A stretch of 64,000 nt of DNA from assembly GCF_001657485.1 (NCBI RefSeq), contig NZ_LXFU01000024.1:62001-126000 (forward strand), given 5' to 3'. Position 1 is the stretch's first letter, and each line of letters begins with the position of its first letter. Positions 58,348 to 64,000 of this stretch are shown in pieces. The position numbers and the translations under genes were made by a program. This DNA comes from Rhizobium sp. WYCCWR10014 (GTDB lineage Bacteria > Pseudomonadota > Alphaproteobacteria > Rhizobiales > Rhizobiaceae). The notes below the pieces were generated by a model. That model had not been told where the DNA came from. It did no database searches and saw only the letters and a list, made by a program, of their open reading frames with translations.

Positions 58348-61300
58348 TCAGTCGAGAAACGGCAGGACGACGAGCGTGCCAGGGTCGAGGTTGTGGCGAA
58401 TGCACACATCCTGCGCCAGCGTGAAATACCGTTCCGCCTCGTCCATGTCGTCATGCTCAAGGCTGAGTGTCGCTAAGCCATCATAGCACGGAAAGAGCAG
58501 TTGCGGTTCATCAATTTCCTTCGCAACCTCAAGGGCTTCCTCGTAATACTTACGAGCTAGCTTCGGCTGCCCGTGGCATTGATGAATCTGGCCCAGCACG
58601 ATCAGCGGCACGGAGAGATGGTCGCGCTGATCGAGCGCCCGGTCGATTTCGACGGCCTTTTCCGCAGCCGGTACACCCTCGGCAGCGCAACGATCGGTGA
58701 AGGTGCAGCAGGCCACTGCGAGGTTGGCGAGAAGCCGCGCCTGGAAGCCGAGATCGCCGATACGGATCGCAAGCTCCAGTCCGCGCCGGCAGATCTTGAT
58801 GGCGTTGGCCGGATCGACAATCGTGTAGAGAACGCCGAGATTGGAATAGGCGCGACAGGCAGCACTTTGCAGATCGGCCTTTTCGGCGACCGAGAGGCTG
58901 CGCTCCACTTCCTGCACGGCCTCGCGGCGGCGTCCGAGCCGCGCAAAGGCCGCACCCTTGGTGTTCAGCGCCTCCGCCATCGCTCGCGCCGTCTCCCGTC
59001 CGGCCTCCGTCGTCCCGTCGATCGGCAGCGTTTGCAGGCATTGCAGTGCCTGCGTTGCCCACTCGGCGGCAGCGGCCTGATCCCCCATGCGGAAGGCCAG
59101 ATGGCCGCGCTCCTGCAGGACATGTGCACGTTCGACCGGCGCATCGATTGCTGCGATGATGGTTTCGGCTTCGGCCAAATGTGTCTCCGCTTGATCGCGG
59201 CGTCCTGCATCGAGATGCAAACGGCCGACCTTGCGCAATATCCGCGCTGCGGCGATAGGGTTGTTGTTGCGGTGGGTCGCAAGCGCTCGCTGATAGTGGT
59301 TCAAGGCAGCGTCGCGGAGACCGGCGGGACCGCAGAGATCGGCAAGACGCTCCAGCAGCGCGAGTTGCTCTGGTGTAACCTCCACCTCGTTTGCGAGGGC
59401 CGCAAGGGCCTGACGATAGAGGCGCATCGCATCGTCATTGGCGTAGGTTTTGCGCGCCAGATCGCCCGCCGCCATCAGATAGGTAGCCCCCTTGGCCCTT
59501 TCTGTGGTCAGGCTGAAGTGATGGCCGAGCTGCGCCAGGTGCTCGGGCCGGTCGGGTGCTGCGCCATATTGACGTTCCAGAACCTGGCCGATCCGTCGAT
59601 GAAGCTCCATGCGCCGTTGCAGCAGGAGATTGTGGTAGATGACGTCGTGCATCAGCGTCTGGCTGAAGCGATAGCCCGGCGACCCACTGGCATCCGGCCC
59701 GCGCAGTTCTTCGATGATATTGGCATCGCAGAGATGATCCAATGCAGCATCGATGGCGGCCGGCTCTGTGGCGACGGTGCGGAGCAGGGCGGTATCGAAC
59801 TTCGGGCCGACCACTGCCGCCTCTTGCGCCAGCCGTCTAATCTCCTGTGGCAGACGATCGACGCGGGCAAGCAACAGGGCTTGCAGGTTCACCGGGATAT
59901 CGACATCCGTGTCTTCCGCTGCGACATGCCAGCGCTGGCCGTCATTGTGCAACGTGCCCATGTCGATCAACGCCCGAAGGATTTCTTCGATGAAAAGCGG
60001 GTTGCCGCCGGCGCGGTCCAGGATGCGCTTGCGCATCGTGACCGGCAACTTGCCATGATCCACGCCAAAAAACGCAGCAAGCAGCCTCTGCCCGTCGGCC
60101 GCAAAGAGTGGGGCAAGACGTTGCACGGTTACGCTGACACGGTTGGAGTCCAGTGGGTCGGTCTGCGATGTCGGCCGGTAGATCGCAAGTAGCATCAACC
60201 GGCTGCGCTCCAGTCGGTCCATCATGAAGCGAAGCACTTCCAGAGAGGTGGCGTCCGCCCAGTGCAGATCCTCGATGACAAGCAGCAGGGGACCTTGCGC
60301 CAGCCGCCGCTCGAAGACGGTGCGGACGGCATAGAAGATCTGCCGCCGCAACTGCTCCGGCTCGATGTACCGCAACGCGCCATCGGGATCGCCGAGGCCG
60401 AGCACATGTAGAAACAGCGGTAAAAGTCCCTCGACCTCATCCTGCGTCAGATCGAGCGCGCGGAACCCCGTTGTCAGCAATTGCCGCGCCCTGTCGAGAT
60501 CGTCGCGCTCGCCGATGCCATAGGCGCTGCGCACGACCGCGCCGAGCGTGCCATAGGATTGTTCGCCGAGCGGAGAGCAGGTCGCTTTGCGGATGGCGAG
60601 GCCCTGGAAACGGGCAGCACTGCCGGCAATTGCGACGAATTCGTTGACCAGCCGCGACTTGCCGATGCCCGCTTCGCCGATCAGCCGGACAAGCTGCGCC
60701 GCGCCGCCGCAGGCAAGGTCGAGGCATGTCAGCAACCGCGACATTTCCGTATCCCGTCCGATCATCGGCGCCTGAAGGCCGAGACTCTCGAGCCCGCGCG
60801 CCGTATGCGGCGCTTCCGACAGCCCGGTCAGCCGATGGACAAGGACGTTTCCGCTTTTGCCGCGCAACGCCTGCGCGCCGAGACTCTCGAAGGCAAAGGC
60901 GTGGCGGGTGAGGCGATAGGTCAGCGGCCCGACGAGGATATCGTTTTCGCCGGCCATGGACTGCAGGCGTTGGGCGGTGTTCACCGTGTCGCCGGTCACG
61001 GAATAGGATTTTGTACTGACCGCACCGAAGCCACCGGTGACGACAGGGCCGCTATTGATGCCGATATGCAGGCGCAGCGGCACACCGGCGCGGGCGTGCC
61101 AGCGCTCGCCGACCTGCGTCGCCCGACCGATCATATCAAGTGCGGCACCGAGCGCCCGTACCGGATCGTCCTCATGAGCGACGGGCGCGCCGAACAGCGC
61201 CAGCAGCGCATCGCCGACGAACTTGTCGACGAAGCCGCCATAGGCTTCGACTGCCTGGGTCATCTCTTCAAACAATTCGTTCTGCAGCACCCGCATGACT

Positions 61301-61599
61301 TCAGGGTCGATCTGCTCGCTCAACGTCGTGAAGCCGCAGAGATCGGCAAAGAGCACGGTCACCGGCCGCCGGTCGGCGTCGCCCTCCGATTTAGACAGGA
61401 CCGCCTCGATCTTCGGCTTCGATGCGGGCTGCGCTGTGCCTGGTATCGACGCACCACATCGGGGGCAGAAGGCAAAATCGGGCTGACAAGGATGGCCGCA
61501 TGCAGCACAGGAGAGTGGTTGCTTTGCGCCGCATCGCGGACAGAAAGCAAAACCGCTCTGAATATCAAACCCGCAGCCGCTGCACTCCATCGGACGCAT
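58348..61599 (-). CDS. Class III cyclase domain protein with zinc ribbon, AAA ATPase and TPR regions
   Basis: A 1083-residue signalling protein. Residues 5-50 hold two zinc ribbons (CSGCG..CPRCG; CAACG..CPRCG). Residues 75-260 are a class III adenylate/guanylate cyclase domain with metal Asp in FADLCGF (about 86) and KFVGDALLALFG, plus VTGDTVNTAQRL. A STAND/AAA-type ATPase follows (Walker A GEAGIGKS about 307-314, Walker B LLVIEDLHWAD), then a long TPR series to the end. The zinc ribbons may bind or dock. Output could be cAMP or protein-protein control. A second ATG is 9 bases in. Confidence 0.87.
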   Translation of the reverse strand: MRPMECSGCGFDIQSGFAFCPRCGAKQPLSCAACGHPCQPDFAFCPRCGASIPGTAQPASKPKIEAVLSKSEGDADRRPVTVLFADLCGFTTLSEQIDPEVMRVLQNELFEEMTQAVEAYGGFVDKFVGDALLALFGAPVAHEDDPVRALGAALDMIGRATQVGERWHARAGVPLRLHIGINSGPVVTGGFGAVSTKSYSVTGDTVNTAQRLQSMAGENDILVGPLTYRLTRHAFAFESLGAQALRGKSGNVLVHRLTGLSEAPHTARGLESLGLQAPMIGRDTEMSRLLTCLDLACGGAAQLVRLIGEAGIGKSRLVNEFVAIAGSAARFQGLAIRKATCSPLGEQSYGTLGAVVRSAYGIGERDDLDRARQLLTTGFRALDLTQDEVEGLLPLFLHVLGLGDPDGALRYIEPEQLRRQIFYAVRTVFERRLAQGPLLLVIEDLHWADATSLEVLRFMMDRLERSRLMLLAIYRPTSQTDPLDSNRVSVTVQRLAPLFAADGQRLLAAFFGVDHGKLPVTMRKRILDRAGGNPLFIEEILRALIDMGTLHNDGQRWHVAAEDTDVDIPVNLQALLLARVDRLPQEIRRLAQEAAVVGPKFDTALLRTVATEPAAIDAALDHLCDANIIEELRGPDASGSPGYRFSQTLMHDVIYHNLLLQRRMELHRRIGQVLERQYGAAPDRPEHLAQLGHHFSLTTERAKGATYLMAAGDLARKTYANDDAMRLYRQALAALANEVEVTPEQLALLERLADLCGPAGLRDAALNHYQRALATHRNNNPIAAARILRKVGRLHLDAGRRDQAETHLAEAETIIAAIDAPVERAHVLQERGHLAFRMGDQAAAAEWATQALQCLQTLPIDGTTEAGRETARAMAEALNTKGAAFARLGRRREAVQEVERSLSVAEKADLQSAACRAYSNLGVLYTIVDPANAIKICRRGLELAIRIGDLGFQARLLANLAVACCTFTDRCAAEGVPAAEKAVEIDRALDQRDHLSVPLIVLGQIHQCHGQPKLARKYYEEALEVAKEIDEPQLLFPCYDGLATLSLEHDDMDEAERYFTLAQDVCIRHNLDPGTLVVLPFLD

Positions 61600-61835
61600 C
61601 TCACGAAACCCCGATGTACGGCTATTTCAGCCGCAACCAGCAGGCCTCAGACAGGGGACAAGCATGAACCTGCTGCCCCAGGCCCGCAAGCACTAAACAA
61701 GCGGCGGATCTGGGGACAGCTTCGGCAGATCGAGAACGGCGATCTTGGCGTCATGAGCGTTCACGAACGAATGGACTTACCGTGCGGCTGCTGCAGGATC
61801 GCACGGCTTGCTTTTGGGGTGTCGATCATCCGCCA

Positions 61836-63542
61836 TCACTGCGGATGGGCGTTGGCGAGCCTGGCAACCCGGCAGTCAAAAAGCACCGGCCGGTCCACGT
61901 TGATCATCTCCTCGATCCTGGCATCGAGTTCGCCCGGGCTCTCGCAGCGAAGGCCGATGGCGCCATAGGCTTCCGCGAGCTTGGTGAAATCGGGCAGCGA
62001 GGCCGAATAAGCGCGCGATCGACCATCGCCATCCGGTACCTGACCCCATTCTCGCGCCATGCCCGGATGCTCATCGCTCAAGATGAAGATCTTGATCGGC
62101 GCTTGATGCTGTATCGCCGTCGACAGCTCTTTCATCGTCGTTTGCACCGACGCGTCGCCGGCAATGTCGATGACAAGGCGGCCGGGATTTGCGAGCTGCG
62201 CCCCCAGCGCGGCAGGAAGACCGAAACCCATAGTCCCCAATCCCCCGGAGGTAATCCAGCGATTGGGCCTGTCGAAACCGAAGAACTGCGCCACCCACAT
62301 CTGCTGACCGATCTCCGTGGCGATGATGGGGTCATACGGCTTTGTCAGCGCATGCAGACGCTCCAGGGCATGTTGCGGCATGATTGTACGGTCCAGCCGC
62401 TCGTAGGAAAACGAATGGCGGGCTCGCCAATGGTCGATCTGTGTCCACCACGCCCGCAACCGCTTCTGGTCGGGCACGGTGGAAAGCGACCGCCAGGCAT
62501 GGATCATATCCGCCAGCACATGCGCGGCGTCGCCTTGAATGCCGATATCGACGGGAACGCGTTTGTTGATCGACGAGGCATCGATATCGATGTGGATTTT
62601 CTTCGAGTGAGGCGAAAACTCATGGATGCGCGAGATCGCAAGGTCGTCAAAGCGCGCGCCGATGGCGATCATCAGGTCGCAATCGCCAATTGCCATATTG
62701 GCTTCATGCGAGCCGTCCTGTCCGGCGACGCGCAGCCAGTTCGGCCCGGTGGCGGGATAGGCTCCAAGCCCCATGATGGTGGACGTTATGGGAAAGCCGG
62801 TGAGGTCGACGAGCTCACGCAATAATCGTGACGCCTCCGGCCCCGAATTGATGACGCCGCCGCCGGCATAGATGATAGGTCGTCGCGCTTCGGCCATCAA
62901 TGCGACAGCCGCCCGGATCGCGTTCTGATCGCCTTGCATTGCGGGCTGGTAGCTCGGCAGCGGAGCTACCTGGTCAGGTGCAACGTAGGTCCCTCTGGCG
63001 AAGAGCACGTCCTTCGGCATGTCGACGAGAACAGGGCCGGGCCGACCGGCCGCCGCAATCTGGAAAGCCAGATGGATCGTTTTGGCCAGATCGTCGATGT
63101 GTTGGACCAGGAAATTGTGCTTTGTGCAGGGGCGGGTGATGCCGACCGTATCGCATTCCTGAAAAGCGTCCGTGCCGATCAGACTTGTCGGCACCTGACC
63201 GGAGAGGCAGACGATCGGAATGGAGTCCATAAGGGCATCCTGCAGCGCCGTGACCGCATTTGTAACGCCTGGTCCCGATGTCACCAGCATGACGCCAACT
63301 CGTCCCGTCGAGCGGGCGTAGCCTTCGGCTGCGTGTCCGGCGCCTTGCTCATGGCGCACCAGGAAATGTTTGATTTCCTCCTGTTGGAAGATTTCGTCAT
63401 AGATCGGCAGCACCGCGGCGCCAGGGTAACCGAAAATGTGTTGGACACCGTTGTCGCGCAGCGCTTGCAGAACGATCTCGCCGCCGTTCATGAGACGATC
63501 AGAAGGGGTATTGAGGGAAGAGTTGGCTTTCTCGCCGGTCAT
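61836..63542 (-). CDS. Acetolactate synthase large-subunit paralogue (ThDP enzyme) behind an attenuator
   Basis: A 568-residue ThDP-dependent enzyme, closest to IlvB/IlvI. The catalytic Glu65 (VRHEQGAGHAAEGYA) and DFGQ-like FQECDTVGITRPCTKHNF segments fit. In the ThDP/Mg motif, canonical GDG...NN reads GDA (about 462-464) ... SD, followed by EHPGMAREWGQ instead of GMVRQWQ. The chosen ATG (63542) gives MTGEKANSSL; earlier frame starts run into the leader. No small subunit (ilvH) follows; the next gene is the cyclase protein. It may be a diverged or specialised paralogue. Confidence 0.88.
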   Translation of the reverse strand: MTGEKANSSLNTPSDRLMNGGEIVLQALRDNGVQHIFGYPGAAVLPIYDEIFQQEEIKHFLVRHEQGAGHAAEGYARSTGRVGVMLVTSGPGVTNAVTALQDALMDSIPIVCLSGQVPTSLIGTDAFQECDTVGITRPCTKHNFLVQHIDDLAKTIHLAFQIAAAGRPGPVLVDMPKDVLFARGTYVAPDQVAPLPSYQPAMQGDQNAIRAAVALMAEARRPIIYAGGGVINSGPEASRLLRELVDLTGFPITSTIMGLGAYPATGPNWLRVAGQDGSHEANMAIGDCDLMIAIGARFDDLAISRIHEFSPHSKKIHIDIDASSINKRVPVDIGIQGDAAHVLADMIHAWRSLSTVPDQKRLRAWWTQIDHWRARHSFSYERLDRTIMPQHALERLHALTKPYDPIIATEIGQQMWVAQFFGFDRPNRWITSGGLGTMGFGLPAALGAQLANPGRLVIDIAGDASVQTTMKELSTAIQHQAPIKIFILSDEHPGMAREWGQVPDGDGRSRAYSASLPDFTKLAEAYGAIGLRCESPGELDARIEEMINVDRPVLFDCRVARLANAHPQ

Positions 63543-63586
63543 ATCTGGGTTCCGTCGTGAGTGAGGTGATAGGTGCGACGGGGCAT

Positions 63587-63609
63587 AAAAAAAGGCCCCG
63601 TCAGGGACC
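63587..63609 (-). terminator. Attenuator terminator of the acetolactate-synthase paralogue
   Basis: On the minus strand GGTCCC-TGAC-GGGGCC (63609-63594; one T-G wobble) is followed by seven Ts (63593-63587). It ends 44 bases before the structural gene, after the leader peptide. The interrupted complementary part ATGGGC...GCCCAT upstream offers a competing structure. Confidence 0.82.
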
Positions 63610-63643
63610 TGTTTTCGGCGCATGGGCGGCTATTGCCGGACGA

Positions 63644-63700
63644 TCAGACCGTCCTGCCCATGCGCGATATCACCACTACGAGAACCATTGCGATTTTCAT
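63644..63700 (-). CDS. Leader peptide for transcription attenuation, 18 residues
   Basis: The short frame reads MKIAMVLVVVISRMGRTV. Val, Leu and Ile make up eight of 18 residues, with a run VLVVVI, the usual control codons of ilv operon leaders. It ends just where the hairpin arms start, and a terminator with T7 follows before the ThDP-enzyme gene. Stalled translation on scarce valine, leucine or isoleucine would favour the antiterminator. A GGAG site lies about 14 bases upstream, somewhat far. Confidence 0.8.
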   Translation of the reverse strand: MKIAMVLVVVISRMGRTV

Positions 63701-63849
63701 GGCCGATAGAGCTAGCTCCAAATCTACACGTCGTCAACGTCGTCTCTGCGCAGATTGTATCTGTGGTTGAGAATATTTGAGATCAGTGGTTCGATCAGTG
63801 ACAAAGCAAGGGCAGGGGGCAACCCGTTCGCAACCTATCGACCAAAGGC

Positions 63850-64000
63850 AACTCTCCCGTTCCAGCGCCCGCGAAGCGATTTCGACCACTTCCTCCAATG
63901 CGCGCCGGTCAGGGGTTCCGAGCCAGCCGTCGGCGTTCGGTCCCAGTGCGAACCCATCCTATGGCGAGGTATATGCGCCATCGAGGATCTGCCGCGCCTC
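63850..64000 (-). other. Possible end of a gene, or broken gene, at the window edge
   Basis: On the minus strand from 64000 the frame reads EARQILDGAYTSP, then TAG at 63961-63959, then continues open as DGFALGPNADGWLGTPDRRA and beyond in codon use typical of the genome (GC-rich third bases) to about 63850. This could be a gene ending at the TAG, or one with an in-frame nonsense mutation. Too little is visible to name a family. The stretch 63701-63849 should contain the promoter of the attenuated operon; I see no strong consensus. Confidence 0.25.

Noticed and set aside
61600..61835. Short open stretch on the plus strand with QLRQIENGDLGVMSVHERM
   Set aside because: It is short, has no start context and matches nothing; the gap more likely holds the cyclase promoter.
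58573..61968. Two long plus-strand open frames (539 and 495 codons)
   Set aside because: Shadows of the cyclase-AAA-TPR gene on the opposite strand; low-complexity translation.

Overview
The window is about 61-65% GC by eye, with dense gene packing, frequent ATGA overlaps and rhizobial families throughout: IalB, HspQ, glnB-glnA behind a sigma-54 promoter, a GAAC-N7-GAAC type LexA box, and several palindromic repeats of a kind I recall from Rhizobium genomes. It is most likely part of a Rhizobium chromosome (R. etli / R. leguminosarum group). This is recognition from protein sequences and gene order, not a database match. No tRNA, rRNA or CRISPR was seen.

Region 1 (1-33 kb) is mostly core. 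It holds recG (cut by the window edge), sdhE-mfd, an OsmC protein, a DsbA/FrnE-like oxidoreductase, a YejA-like binding protein, IalB, hspQ, glnA and glnB (reverse strand, nitrogen assimilation) and nnr. A phosphate and ion block follows (orphan PstS behind a possible Pho box, Na/Pi cotransporter, DUF808 protein, CorA), then a DUF72 protein, a GNAT protein and uvrA, divergent from ssb across a LexA box. After these come an odd low-GC EF-G-domain-IV-like gene, marC, gyrA, two tiny membrane ORFs, coaD, two cyclophilins, and queA-tgt.

Region 2 (33-64 kb) is more accessory. It contains a low-GC acyltransferase, a DUF4864 protein, and a possible operon of a small membrane protein, an HxlR regulator and a FabF-like synthase with operator-like dyads. 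An RTX-tailed glycoside hydrolase and a GH13 remnant lie next to several small hypotheticals. A phosphodiesterase-ABC transporter operon (Ugp-like) faces a LacI regulator. Further on are an M16 protease, a MarR-GNAT operon, an MFS exporter, an arginase-family enzyme with an altered metal ligand, a cyanobacterial-looking PlsY and a CadC-like TolB/TPR regulator. The reverse-strand tail holds a YidB-like protein, a secreted small protein, a peroxiredoxin-like protein, a large cyclase-AAA-TPR protein and an acetolactate-synthase paralogue.

The strongest finds beyond routine annotation are these. (1) A complete translational attenuator precedes the acetolactate-synthase paralogue: an 18-residue Val/Leu/Ile-rich leader peptide followed by a GC-rich hairpin and seven Ts. 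(2) A stand-alone protein resembling EF-G domain IV has base composition unlike its neighbours. (3) A five-unit 21-bp repeat encodes a heptapeptide tail on the Ugp-like ATPase. (4) The tRNA-guanine transglycosylase lacks two of the four usual zinc ligands. (5) Two tandem, unannotated-size membrane micro-ORFs lie between gyrA and coaD. (6) The phosphodiesterase plus Ugp-like importer cassette may be a phosphodiester scavenging system.
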